Assembly (NCBI RefSeq): GCF_965279055.1
Contig: NZ_OZ257125.1
Location: forward strand, 3,224,001-3,288,000
Direction: 5' to 3'
DNA length: 64,000 nt
Source of the DNA: Hydrocarboniphaga sp965279055
GTDB taxonomy: Bacteria > Pseudomonadota > Gammaproteobacteria > Nevskiales > Nevskiaceae
Below, piece by piece: positions 54,681-63,760 of this stretch. The position numbers and the translations under genes are program-made. The notes under the pieces are model-generated. The model did not search any database. It was not told where the DNA came from and worked only from the letters and a program-made list of their open reading frames with translations. Each line of letters starts with the position of its first letter. The stretch's first letter is position 1.

Positions 54681-55691
54681 GTGTCGAACTCCGAGAAGCC
54701 TTTCTACATCGCGCAGAACCTTGGGTTTTCACAGATCGAGCCGCGAGACGAGTTGCTGCATCCGCAGATCAACGCCGGGATCACTGCCGATTCGGCCACG
54801 GAAACGCAGTATCTCGGCTTCAGCGTTCCGGAAGAGCGCATTCACGCACTGTGCTACCTCTGGCATCACCCGAATCTGAAAGTGGTCACCGGTGGTCTCT
54901 ACGTCTGGCAGGGCATCAAGCGCTACATGCCGGCTGCCGAACTATGCGATGTGCGCACCTTCATGAGTGATCGTGCCCTGGCCAACGATCTGCACGAGTA
55001 CCGCCTCGACAATGGCTACGGCGTACGCGTAGTGCAACCACTCCAAAAGCTGCACATGAGCTATCGCGACGATTTCCGTAAGAACTCGGTCGATCTCACA
55101 TACGAGGCGCTGGCACCGCCAGTGATGTTCGGCGACGGCAAGCATTTCGAGCAGCCAATGCGTGTCCGCGGCGATCTTATATTGCGCGGTAATCGCTACG
55201 AGGTTGACTGCTTCAATGTGCGTGACCGGTCCTGGGGCAAGGCTCGCCCCGAGGACAACATGCCGCTGCCGCCGGTTTCCTGGATGACGGGCGTATTCGG
55301 CGATGACTTCGCCTTCAACTGCAACGTTCTTGATCAGCACGCGGAGAACGCGGAACTCAAGGGCCGTTTCGAGTTGCCGCGCGACAAGACCTTCAACGGC
55401 GGATGGGTGCGGCGTGACGGTGTGGTCTCGCGTATCACCACAGCGCGCAAGCGAGTTGAGCGTGAGACGGGAACCAAGCTACCCCGCGCCGTCGAGCTCG
55501 AGTTTACCGATGAACATAACCGCACGCTCACTATTCGCGGCTCCCTGCTGGCTGCCTGCCCGTGGCAGGTCTGGTCGAACATGATTTTCATGGTTTGCCT
55601 GATGCGCTGGGAGTGCGGAGGCCGAGTGACCAACGGTGATTGTCAGGAAGCGTACTGGAATGACTACCTCAACCACACCACGGACGGATGA
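54681..55691 (+). CDS. AttH/CrtC-like (lipocalin-fold) protein of unknown function
   Basis: 336 residues from GTG 54681; GAGGAA seven bases upstream decides the start. No signal peptide. The DRSWGKARPED motif near residue 182 is like the D-x-SWG-x-R element of the AttH/carotenoid 1,2-hydratase/tocopherol-cyclase-like families, with strands before and after (RGDLILRGNRYEVDCFNVR; DDFAFNCNVLD). In related families this fold hydrates or cyclises isoprenoid chains. Function here is unknown. The gap to the upstream gene is 10 bases and to the next one three bases. Confidence 0.6.
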   Translation: MSNSEKPFYIAQNLGFSQIEPRDELLHPQINAGITADSATETQYLGFSVPEERIHALCYLWHHPNLKVVTGGLYVWQGIKRYMPAAELCDVRTFMSDRALANDLHEYRLDNGYGVRVVQPLQKLHMSYRDDFRKNSVDLTYEALAPPVMFGDGKHFEQPMRVRGDLILRGNRYEVDCFNVRDRSWGKARPEDNMPLPPVSWMTGVFGDDFAFNCNVLDQHAENAELKGRFELPRDKTFNGGWVRRDGVVSRITTARKRVERETGTKLPRAVELEFTDEHNRTLTIRGSLLAACPWQVWSNMIFMVCLMRWECGGRVTNGDCQEAYWNDYLNHTTDG

Positions 55692-55694
55692 GTC

Positions 55695-57065
55695 GTGAAT
55701 ATCGAACAGACACAACGATCAGCTCGCGTGGCCGTGGTGGGCGCCGGTGTCGGGGGCGCCATGGCGGCCTACCGATTGAAAGCCGCCGGGTGTATGCCGG
55801 TGGTCTTTGAGGCGGGTGAAGAAGCTGGGGGCCGTACCCGCACGCTACGACAAGGCGGGTTCATTTTTGATACCGGGGCGGTTGGTCTTCTCGGTAGCTA
55901 TACCAAAACCCGTGATGTCGCTCGCGAAATCGGCATGGCGGACCAATTCCTGACGCTGAGGCCGATGGGCGCAATTCCGCGGGACGGCGTACTGCGCTAT
56001 CTCGACATGAAGCATCCCATCCGCAGCTTTCTGTTCAGCGATCTGTTTTCGCTGCGTGCCAAGTTGCGGCTGGCCCGAGTGGTCCGCGATGTCGCGCGTC
56101 TTGGCCAGCATCTCAACTATGAGCAAGTGGACGCGCTGGTTCCATATGACGTCGAAACGGTCGAACAGTATTCACGTCGCGCCCTGAACGACGAGCTCTA
56201 CGACTACTTGGCGGATACGCTCACGCGTGGCGCCTGGCTGGCACCAGGCGAGCAGGCCTCCGTCATCCAGTTTTTCTGGACCGCTAAAAATTTCACGCCG
56301 CACATGTACTCCCTCAAAGGCGGCATGAACTCGCTGTCGCTGAGATTGCTTGACGGTATCGAGGTGAAATTCAATTCCCCGGTGTTGTCGGTGGATGAAC
56401 GTCCCGGCGGTGTCGAGCTTACTTACCAGACGGCCGACGGCGAGCGCAGCGAGCGATTCGAATCCTGCGTCATAGCCGTGCCACCGAAGCAGGCTCTGCC
56501 GATTTTCCCGCAGATGATTTCCGACCAACGAGAGTACTTCAAAGCAACGCAATACTCGCGCAGCGTCAATGTCCACTTCGGTTTGTCTAGAAGACCAACG
56601 ATTCCGGCGCTGTACATCATGGTTCCCAAGCGCGAGTGCACAGACGTGACGACCATCTTTCTAGATCATCTCAAGTCGCCAGATCGGGCACCGCCCGGCA
56701 AGGGAATGGTCAGTGTTTTCCTTCGCGCCGAATGGTGCGACCAGCGCTACGACACACCAGACAAGAATGTTATCGACGAAGTCCTCGGCAAGCTGAAACC
56801 CTATCTCGGCGACCTGGGCTCCAGTGCCGAGGAGATCGTGGTGCAGCGATGGGCAAACTGCGCGCTGCTTGTGAAACCCGGAATCTTCGCCGCTATGAGC
56901 CGTCACTACCGCTCGATCAATCCCACGGCCCGGGTACAACTTGCCGGTGATTACGCTCCATTTAGTTCGGTCAACACGGCGGTGGTAAGCGGAGAAAATG
57001 CAGCAAAGCTCCTGATAGCGCGTATGCGTACCGAAGGCAACATACAGCCAGCGTTGGCCGCTTAG
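55695..57065 (+). CDS. FAD-dependent oxidoreductase (protoporphyrinogen-oxidase/phytoene-desaturase-like)
   Basis: 456 residues from GTG 55695. Dinucleotide loop VAVVGAGVGGAMAAYRLK at 13-30, followed by EAGEEAGGRTRT and GFIFDTGA, as in the amine-oxidase/PPO superfamily. FAD is also held at the C-terminus by VQLAGDYAPFSSVNTAVVSG near 416-435. The substrate region resembles no enzyme I can name. Codons such as TCT and AGA, rare in neighbours, occur here. Its family members act on isoprenoid or tetrapyrrole substrates, which fits the AttH-like and AveC-like neighbours. Confidence 0.8.
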   Translation: MNIEQTQRSARVAVVGAGVGGAMAAYRLKAAGCMPVVFEAGEEAGGRTRTLRQGGFIFDTGAVGLLGSYTKTRDVAREIGMADQFLTLRPMGAIPRDGVLRYLDMKHPIRSFLFSDLFSLRAKLRLARVVRDVARLGQHLNYEQVDALVPYDVETVEQYSRRALNDELYDYLADTLTRGAWLAPGEQASVIQFFWTAKNFTPHMYSLKGGMNSLSLRLLDGIEVKFNSPVLSVDERPGGVELTYQTADGERSERFESCVIAVPPKQALPIFPQMISDQREYFKATQYSRSVNVHFGLSRRPTIPALYIMVPKRECTDVTTIFLDHLKSPDRAPPGKGMVSVFLRAEWCDQRYDTPDKNVIDEVLGKLKPYLGDLGSSAEEIVVQRWANCALLVKPGIFAAMSRHYRSINPTARVQLAGDYAPFSSVNTAVVSGENAAKLLIARMRTEGNIQPALAA

Positions 57066-57470
57066 CTCATCGACGATTCGCCCGATCCTGATTTGGACGA
57101 GCTAGACGATCGATGCTTCGCAAACAGCGTTGGCAGCATCAATTGCACCGCGCGGAGCGTACGAATGGCTAGGGTCGAGAAAGTAGGTGCTTTGTTTGTG
57201 TTCGCTACCCGAAGCATCAACGCGCGTGCACAGGACAAGGCAATCGCGGCGGCTGGGTACTCGATAGAGCCCCACAGAGATTCACAAGCCCGATCAAGCA
57301 GAAATGACCGGCGCGGCACCGGTTGGAAATCCAAGGGCTCAGCACGTGAGACGTGACGCCTCCGAGCCCCGTCGGCGATCACGAAAGTCGTTGATAGAAA
57401 AATTGGTGGTAACGGCTAAAGACAATCCGAGTCCATCAACGATAAAACCAGAAAATGGGAGACATAACTG
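57066..57470. other. 405-base gap before the TonB-dependent receptor
   Basis: The gap is more A/T rich than the rest of the window. Short open frames exist on both strands (57093-57356 plus, 57062-57382 minus) but neither has a ribosome binding site or family likeness. The last 80 bases hold a TTGATA at 57391, a possible -35 box for the receptor gene, and a GGGAGA ribosome binding site at 57458. The separate promoter suggests that the receptor is not part of the operon transcript. Confidence 0.4.
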
Positions 57471-59956
57471 ATGAGCGCAATGAAGAATCTGGCTGCATTT
57501 TGTATTGGGGCTAACCTTGCTGCCGCCAGCCACCCTGTATTGTCACAGGAGCCAACCATTCAGTCGGAAACAGGCTCGTCTGGCCTGGCTGCTGCGTCAA
57601 GCGACCCATCAACTGTCTCGGCCGGAATATCAGCGCCGCTAAGCGAGACTTCCGACGCAACCGGACTTGCAACGGTGCCAGTTGTCCCCCCATCGGAGCA
57701 AGGCACGGTAGACGACGCATCTACAGTGACGGGGCGGACCATCGTGAACCGTGCAGTAGAAGAAGTCATCGTCACGTCAGAGCGCCGCGAGGCCAACCTG
57801 CAGGAAGTGCCGCTGTCGGTTTCCGCCTTTTCTGGAGATGCCCTGGAAGCTCGCGGTGTGGCTGACACAAAGAGCCTGGGCAAGGTGACCCCAGGCCTGC
57901 AGTTCACGTCGCAATTAGGCTATCTGTTCCCATATATTCGCGGTATCGGCAGTGACGCCTTCGTTCCCGCGGTCGATCCGGCGGTGGTCACCTATCTGGA
58001 CGGCGTATACCTGCTGTCAGGCCAGGGCATGGCGCTGGCCTTTGGCGGCATTCAGCGCGTTGAAGTGCTCAAGGGTCCGCAGGGAACATTGTTCGGCCGC
58101 AACGCGGTCGGCGGCGCCATCAGCGCCTACAGCAAGCAGCCGGGCAATCGATGGGAAGGATCGGTGTCGCAGGAAGTTTCCGATTTTCGTGGCTTTCGTT
58201 CCAAGGCTTTCGCCGCCGGCCCGGTGACCGACTGGCTCGGCGTCGCCGCCGATGTCAACGTCGGCGCCAGCGACAACGCCTACACCAACCTCTACTACAA
58301 GGTTCCGCGCAACCGCGATTATTCCGGTCGCTTCGAGGTGACGCTCCAGCCACTCGATGGCCTCGACATCAACCTCAACTACCTGGGTTCCTACTTCGTC
58401 GGCGCGGGCAGCACGATCCAAAAGAATACGCATCCGAGCCCGCTGGCGCAGGCGCTGCTGATCACGCCGCAAGAAGATAATTACACGTCCGAGCAGGATT
58501 TCCCCGCCGATGGCGGCGGCCACCAAAAGCTGATTTACGGCTCGGCGAACTATCGCGCCGAACCCTTCGACACCAAGCTCACGCTGAGCGACCAGCACGT
58601 CAAGGCCGACCGTCAATCCTTCGATTACGACGGCTCGCCCCAGCCGCTGGTGTCGGCCCAGGCCAACCAGGTGGATATGGCCAAAAGCGCGGAGCTGGCA
58701 TTTACCTCCAACGGCACGAGCTGGGGCCACGAGTCGTTCAAATGGGTGGCGGGCGCATTCTATTTTGACGAGACCGGCGGCTATCAGCCGGTGACGCTGT
58801 CAGTAGCGTCCAATCTGCTTGGCGCGCTCAGCACCGGCGCGTTGGTGCCGGGACTGACGATTCCGCCAAGTCTGCAGCAGTTCATCGCGCAACTCGACAG
58901 CACCGGCGCGCTGAGCAGCGGGACCGGCGGTGTGCCGGTGCCGCTTTATGGTCTGCTGGATACCACTTCGGTATCGGGCTTCGGCCAGGGCACATGGTTC
59001 ATTACGGATATCTTCAGCCTCACCCTGGGTGCGCGATACCAGAGCGAAAAGCGCAAGGTCTACGGCTCTCGCTCTACGGTGCTGCTGCCCACGGGACGCG
59101 ACCAGACGCTCCTGCAGTTCAACGAACAGACCAAGACCAACAAGAATTTCTCGCCCAAGGCCACGCTGAGTGCGCAGACCGACGGCGTGCTGTATTACGC
59201 GGGCTGGAGCAAGGCTTTCAAGGGCGGTACGTTCAACACGGTCAACCTCGACACGCAGCCGAGCTACGTGGTGCCGCAGGCAGTCACCAGCTACGAAGTC
59301 GGCGTCAAGAGCGAATTCCCGTCGCTGGGCCTGCGACTGAATTCGGCATTGTTCTACACCGACATCCAGAGCCCACAGGTGCTCTACGTATCGATCCTCA
59401 CCGGCGGCGCGATCGTGCTGGAGAACGCACAGAAGGCGCGCACCAAGGGCGTGGAGTTCGAAGGCACCTGGACACCGCTGATGAACATTGATCCAGGCTT
59501 GGTGCTGACCGGCAACTTCACCTATTGCGATGCGCGCTTCACCAAGTTCACCAACGGCCACGGCTACAACCCCAACACACTCTATTTGTCGGCCGGCAAT
59601 CTAGACTTCAGCGGCAACCGGATTCCACGAACCGCCAAGGTGACCTCATCGATCGGCTTCGTGCAGACCATCGGAGCCGGTGATAATGGCGAGCTTGAAC
59701 TGGCGATGGATGCGACTTACAACTCGGGCTTTACTGGAACGCGCAGAACACGCCGTTCGTGAAGGAAAACGCGTACACGCTGGTGGATACGCGCGCGAGC
59801 TACCTCTACCTGCCCTGGAATGTGCGCCTGACCGCCTTCATTACCAATCTCACCGACAAGAGGTATCACGAGGCGCAATTCCAGACCGATTTCGGCGGCG
59901 CGGTCACCCTCGTCTACCCGCGGCAGTACGGCCTGCGCGTGGGCTGGACGTTCTGA
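57471..59956 (+). pseudogene. TonB-dependent outer-membrane receptor, interrupted by a one-base frameshift
   Basis: A signal peptide (ending LSQEP), a Thr/Ser-rich linker, the TonB box region EEVIVTSERREANLQEVPLS near residue 98, a plug domain (YIRGIGSD, LKGPQGTLFGRNAVGGAIS) and a 22-stranded barrel. The frame that starts at 57471 stops at 59762. The C-terminal 65 residues (ENAYTLVDTRASYLYLP to GLRVGWTF) continue in another frame up to 59956. Adding one T to the TTT at 59730-59732 restores NSGFYWNAQNTPF. The corrected protein has about 828 residues and a normal C-terminal Phe. It is therefore a recent pseudogene, a phase-variable gene or a base error. Confidence 0.85.
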
Positions 59957-60205
59957 TGGCGGAGGGCCCACGAGATTCTGCCGACGTCAACGTCGTCGGC
60001 GGAGGTCCATCGGGCCTCGCAGTCGTGTTTCGCCTAGAGTAGTTGCGTGCGGATGCTCATGTTCGAAGCCGGTGATCGTGTGGGCGGCTGGATGCGCACG
60101 ACGCCTCGCGACGGCTTCCTGGTCGATCGCAGCGAAAGCCGGGTTCGCCGATCAGGGGTTCCGGGCCGCCTCGTGCTCGCCATGATCCGCGACAAGCGCC
60201 GTTAG
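59956..60205 (+). pseudogene. Remnant of a second FAD-dependent oxidoreductase
   Basis: The ATG at 59956 shares one base with the receptor stop (TGATG). The frame reads DVNVVGGGPSGLAVVFRLE, a dinucleotide-binding loop, then stops at TAG 60040. In the next frame (from about 60053) it continues MLMFEAGDRVGGWMRTTPRD, GFLVDRSES, the second half of the same motif. The rest of a flavoprotein is missing. It is similar in layout to the oxidoreductase at 55695 (EAGEEAGGRTRT) but not a close copy. Confidence 0.7.
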
Positions 60206-60215
60206 GACATCAACA

Positions 60216-60242
60216 CAAAAAACCCCGCATATTCGCGGGGTT
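60216..60242 (-). terminator. Rho-independent terminator for tRNA-Gln (minus strand)
   Basis: An eight-base stem AACCCCGC/GCGGGGTT (60221-60228 with 60235-60242), six-base loop, and a run of A on the plus strand (60216-60222), that is, T on the minus strand. Confidence 0.85.
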
Positions 60243-60286
60243 AAGTGAAGCTTTCCGAACAATTAGGAACCACTCGGAATGGATGG

Positions 60287-60360
60287 TGGTTGGGGGACTA
60301 GGACTCGAACCTAGATAAACAGTGTCAGAGACTGTTGTCCTACCATTAGACGATCCCCCA
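60287..60360 (-). tRNA. tRNA-Gln (CTG anticodon)
   Basis: Folds on the minus strand as a complete cloverleaf of 74 bases with an encoded CCA. Acceptor arm TGGGGGA/TCCCCCA, D arm GTCTAATGGTAGGAC, anticodon stem ACAGT/ACTGT with loop CTCTGAC (anticodon CTG), and T arm CTAGG-TTCGAGT-CCTAG. The U1-A72 end is a known Gln identity feature. Its 3' end points toward the 51-60 kb cluster. Confidence 0.93.
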
Positions 60361-60407
60361 ACAGAGATCAGTGAAGCACCAGACCAGAACCGCAGTCTAA
60401 CGCTTCG

Positions 60408-60457
60408 AAAAACTCCCTCCAAGTGCTTCGCCTCGTCAAGAAGCGAAGCGCCTGGAG
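60408..60457 (-). terminator. Terminator of the rplM-rpsI operon
   Basis: On the minus strand CTCCAGGCGCTTCGC pairs with GCGAAGCACTTGGAG (one mismatch, one G-U pair) and GGAG plus TTTTT follow. It lies 12 bases after the rpsI stop. Confidence 0.75.
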
Positions 60458-60468
60458 GGCGAAGCGCG

Positions 60469-60864
60469 TTAGCGCTTGGAGTACTGCGGAGCGCGGCGGG
60501 CCTTGTGCAGACCGACTTTCTTACGCTCGACCTCACGCGCGTCGCGAGTCACCAGGCCGGCGTCACGCAGCGTCTTGCGCAGCGTTTCGTCGTACTGGAT
60601 CAGCGCACGGGTGATGCCGTGACGGATCGCGCCGGCCTGGCCGGACGGGCCGCCGCCGACCACGGTGATGTAGATGTCGAAGCGGGTGACCGCGTCGACC
60701 AGTTCCAGCGGCTGACGCACCAGCATGCGGCTGGTTTCGCGGCCGAAGTACTGCTCCAGCGTCTTGCCGTTGACGGTCAGGTCGCCCTTGCCCGGCTTGA
60801 TGAAGACGCGAGCGGCGGCGGTCTTGCGACGGCCGGTGCCGTAATTCTGTTGAGTCGTAGCCAT
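60469..60864 (-). CDS. rpsI: 30S ribosomal protein S9
   Basis: 131 residues. YGTGRRKTAAARVFIKPGKG at 8-27 and the closing RRAPQYSKR, whose C-terminal basic tail reaches toward the P-site tRNA, are diagnostic. GGGGPSGQAGAIRHGITRAL-like central part is intact. It follows rplM after 14 bases, in the usual operon. Confidence 0.98.
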   Translation of the reverse strand: MATTQQNYGTGRRKTAAARVFIKPGKGDLTVNGKTLEQYFGRETSRMLVRQPLELVDAVTRFDIYITVVGGGPSGQAGAIRHGITRALIQYDETLRKTLRDAGLVTRDAREVERKKVGLHKARRAPQYSKR

Positions 60865-60878
60865 TGATCGAAGACCGA

Positions 60879-61316
60879 TTAGATGTTGAGCGGCAGCGGC
60901 TGCTGCGCGGTGTGCGGGTGCTCGGCACCGGCGTACACCTTGAGCTTGCGATAGTTGGCGTAGCCCAGCGGGCCCTTGGGCAGCATGCCCTTGACCGCCT
61001 TCTCGAGCACGCGCTCCGGATGCTTGGCCATCATGTCAGACAGGGCCGTCTGCTTGATGCCGCCCGGGTGCATCGTGTGGCGCCAGTAGATCTTGCCGTC
61101 CATGCCGTTCATCTTGTTGCCGGTGAAGGCCAACTTCGACGCGTTGATCACGACGATGTAATCGCCGGTGTCGACGTGCGGGGTGAATTCGGGCTTGTGC
61201 TTGCCGCGCAGGCGGCGGGCGATTTCGGTGGCCAGTCGGCCGAGCGTCTTGCCGTCCGCGTCGACGATGTACCAGTCGCGCTTGACGGTCTCGCCCTTCG
61301 CCATGAAGGTTTTCAT
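60879..61316 (-). CDS. rplM: 50S ribosomal protein L13
   Basis: 145 residues from ATG 61316 (MKTFMAKGETVKRDWYIVDA), the start seen in related gammaproteobacteria; an ATG three codons upstream is also open. HVDTGDYIVVINASKLAFTG near 50-69 and KGMLPKGPLGYANYRKLKVY near 111-130 are typical. L13 is an early assembly protein and in E. coli represses its own operon. Confidence 0.98.
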   Translation of the reverse strand: MKTFMAKGETVKRDWYIVDADGKTLGRLATEIARRLRGKHKPEFTPHVDTGDYIVVINASKLAFTGNKMNGMDGKIYWRHTMHPGGIKQTALSDMMAKHPERVLEKAVKGMLPKGPLGYANYRKLKVYAGAEHPHTAQQPLPLNI

Positions 61317-61463
61317 CAATGTCATCCAGCTAGCCCACGCATGTGGGTCGTTATAGTTCAGTTTGCCAGCCGCGGAACAACGAGCCGTCGGTACAACCTG
61401 GCAAACCTCGTGAGGGCGCGAATTGTAGGGATCGCGCCCCCGGAACGCAAGCGGCCGCCCGGG
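61317..61463 (-). other. rplM leader region
   Basis: 147 bases upstream of rplM. It contains AT-rich bits (TAACGACCC near 61350, AATTCGCGCCC near 61420) and several short inverted repeats such as GGCGCGATCC/GGATCGCGCC around 61430-61440. In other gammaproteobacteria an L13-binding leader lies here; I cannot confirm the fold. Confidence 0.3.
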
Positions 61464-62843
61464 CTATTGCGGCTGCACGGCCGGCACGCGGTAGCTGCCG
61501 TCGACCAGCGCGCTGCCCGGCAGATACACCCGCAGGATCAGCGCGAACGGCCCGGACGGCGTCGGCAACCAGTTCGGATTGACCTCGCCGCTGGACGGGT
61601 CCGCGTGCTGGATCTGCAGCGTCAGCGAGCCGTCGCTGCCGTAACGCAGGCCCGGTGAGTTGCCGCCGATGGCATACCGGTCCTGTGGATTGTCGTAGAA
61701 GAACAGGCTGCCGTCGGCGTCCGGCTCGTACAAGGTCACCGACCAGAACGCGCCATTGGGCGGCAGCGCACCCGCCGGGAACGTCAGGCTGTAGTTGTGC
61801 GTGCCGTCGTAGCGCTGCGGCGTCGCCGCATCGCCGGCGCCGTTGATGTACAGCGCCTCCTGCACCGGCAAGGCGCCGAGGCCGCCGATGGCGACACCGG
61901 CGCGATACGCATAGTCCTCGCCGAAATTGCCCAGATCACTCTGCGGATAGACCCAGCCCTGCACCACCGTGCCGCCCTGCGCCGCCGCGGTCGCGCGCTG
62001 ATACGCGGCGCTGGCGCCCGCCTCCAGATCGGTTTTCTGCGTGCTGCTCAGCGCCGCGGCGTTGAACGTGCCACTGCCAAGACCGAGCGCCGTCAGGGCG
62101 TCGGCGGCGCTGCCCGCCGACACCGGGTTTTCGACGATCAGCTGGTCGGCGTAGGCGAAAAACGCCTCCCAGTCGGTGGCGGCCGGCGTCGCCGTGCCCA
62201 GCGAGGCCGGCGTCGATGTCGCCGAGGCCGTGGCGGTCGCGGTCAGCTGTCTCTGCACCGCCACCGCGGCGTCGAGATCGGCCTGATCGCGGACGTAGGT
62301 ACGGCCCAGCGCCCAGGCCGAGTTGGTCGGCGAACGGATCACCTCGACGCCGGCCGGCGCAGTGCCGGCCCACTGCGGCCCGACCACCCAGAACGACTTG
62401 GCCGCGCCGCCGTCGACGCGCGTGCCGCGCACCGCGACGTTGTTGGTATAGAAGTCCAGCAGCGACAGCGAGAAGTAGCGATCGCCGCTGTCCGGAATAT
62501 CGATCTGCACCGGGCCGTCGGCGAGCAGAAGAAACGCCGATGAATACAGCGTATCGGCATTGGGCGTGGTCACCGCTTTCGAGTTCGCATCGGCCAGCGT
62601 CGACACGTGCAGAAACTGGTTCGGACTCTGGACCATGCTGTCGAGCGCGGCCTTGCGCGTTGCCGACATCTCGTACAACGGCAGCAGGTAGGTGTAGGCC
62701 TGGTCGGCGTTCTGCTGGTAACTCGGCGCGGGCGGCGTGTCGTCGCCATCGTCGGCATCGTCATCCGAACCCCCACCGCAGCCGGCCAGCAGCACGGCGG
62801 AGAACAGCAGCGGCGCCAGGCGCCGCGAGATCAGGTAGCCCAT
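61464..62843 (-). CDS. DUF1254/DUF1214-type lipoprotein
   Basis: 459 residues from ATG 62843. Lipobox LLAGC with lipidated Cys near residue 22, then an Asp-rich linker. The body carries DUF1254 (QNADQAYTYLLPLYEMSATR, VTTPNADTLYSSAFL near residues 43-100) and DUF1214 (GAFWSVTLYEPDADGSLFF and RYAIGGNSPGLRYGSDGSLT near 370-420). Members are widespread in proteobacteria and of unknown enzymology. A stretch of Thr/Ala near residue 190 (LTATATASATSTPASLGTAT) is a likely linker. The extended frame to 62945 precedes the signal peptide and is not used. Confidence 0.85.
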   Translation of the reverse strand: MGYLISRRLAPLLFSAVLLAGCGGGSDDDADDGDDTPPAPSYQQNADQAYTYLLPLYEMSATRKAALDSMVQSPNQFLHVSTLADANSKAVTTPNADTLYSSAFLLLADGPVQIDIPDSGDRYFSLSLLDFYTNNVAVRGTRVDGGAAKSFWVVGPQWAGTAPAGVEVIRSPTNSAWALGRTYVRDQADLDAAVAVQRQLTATATASATSTPASLGTATPAATDWEAFFAYADQLIVENPVSAGSAADALTALGLGSGTFNAAALSSTQKTDLEAGASAAYQRATAAAQGGTVVQGWVYPQSDLGNFGEDYAYRAGVAIGGLGALPVQEALYINGAGDAATPQRYDGTHNYSLTFPAGALPPNGAFWSVTLYEPDADGSLFFYDNPQDRYAIGGNSPGLRYGSDGSLTLQIQHADPSSGEVNPNWLPTPSGPFALILRVYLPGSALVDGSYRVPAVQPQ

Positions 62844-63088
62844 GTTGGCAGCTCTAACGAAGGTGGAGACGGGCGCAGCTTGCACGGCAGCAGCTGAACA
62901 AAAGGTGTAGCCGGGCTTACCCAAGGCAAGCGTTCCGCAACGCAATTGCGGTTAAGCTGTCGCGTCGGTCCCCAGGGGCCGACGCGACACCCTCGCCTTT
63001 CCAGCCCGCGTCTCACCGCATCGCGCGCCGTCCATGTTCTTTCTGCGGAGACCCCTTCGGGTCGCTGCGTCTGGACGCCTGCTTGTCG

Positions 63089-63757
63089 ATGAAAACGATC
63101 CTGTTCTTTGCCGCTTACCTGCTGGTGCGTGCGCTCGCATCCACCTATCGCTTCCGTAGTGCGCAGCCGCCACTGGCAAATGCCAAGGCCGTGTCCGGCG
63201 GCTACGTGCTGGCGATCTGGCATCAGAACCTGTTCGCCGGCATCCTCGCGCAGCGCGCTCGCCACTGCGTGATGGTGTCGCGCTCGCGCGATGGCGATCC
63301 GGTGAGCTTCCTGTGTCGCAGGCTCGGCCACGAGGTACTGCGCGGCAGCTCGCGCAAGAAGGACGGCCGCGACAAGGGCGGCAAGCTCGCCAAGGACCAG
63401 ATGATCGAATGCCTGCGCCGCGGCCTGCCCGGCGCGGTCACCGTCGACGGCCCCAGCGGCCCGGCGTTCGAGGTCAAGCCCGGCATCGTCGAAATGGCGC
63501 GGCTCGCCGATGTTCCGGTGGTGCCCTACCTGAGCTTGCCGCGACGCTACTGGTCTTTTCCGAGCTGGGATGCGTTTCGTCTGCCGAAGCCGTTCACGCG
63601 TATCGACATCGTCTACGGCATCCCGATCCATGTGCCGGCCGATGCGCAGTTCAGCGACTTTCCGCGCTATCAGGCAGCGATCGCCGATGCCTTGACGGCG
63701 CTGGGGCTGAGCGCGAAAGCGGCGCGGCGCATCGGCAAGCTGGCGACGACAAGCTGA
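63089..63757 (+). CDS. DUF374 lysophospholipid-acyltransferase-like protein
   Basis: 222 residues from ATG 63089, with an in-frame TTG two codons upstream. N-terminal hydrophobic segment, then AIWHQNLFAGIL near residue 44 with a His in place of the HxxxxD of classical acyltransferases, SRSRDGDPVSFLCRRLG near 67 and TVDGPSGPAFEVKPGI near 118-133. This pattern belongs to the DUF374 branch of the LPLAT fold, found beside lipopolysaccharide or lipid A genes. Exact acceptor unknown. Confidence 0.8.
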   Translation: MKTILFFAAYLLVRALASTYRFRSAQPPLANAKAVSGGYVLAIWHQNLFAGILAQRARHCVMVSRSRDGDPVSFLCRRLGHEVLRGSSRKKDGRDKGGKLAKDQMIECLRRGLPGAVTVDGPSGPAFEVKPGIVEMARLADVPVVPYLSLPRRYWSFPSWDAFRLPKPFTRIDIVYGIPIHVPADAQFSDFPRYQAAIADALTALGLSAKAARRIGKLATTS

Positions 63758-63760
63758 TGC

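Noticed and set aside
57062..57382. 106-codon minus frame in the gap before the receptor
   Set aside because: Ser-rich end, no start signal and no recognisable family, although the region is compositionally different from its surroundings.
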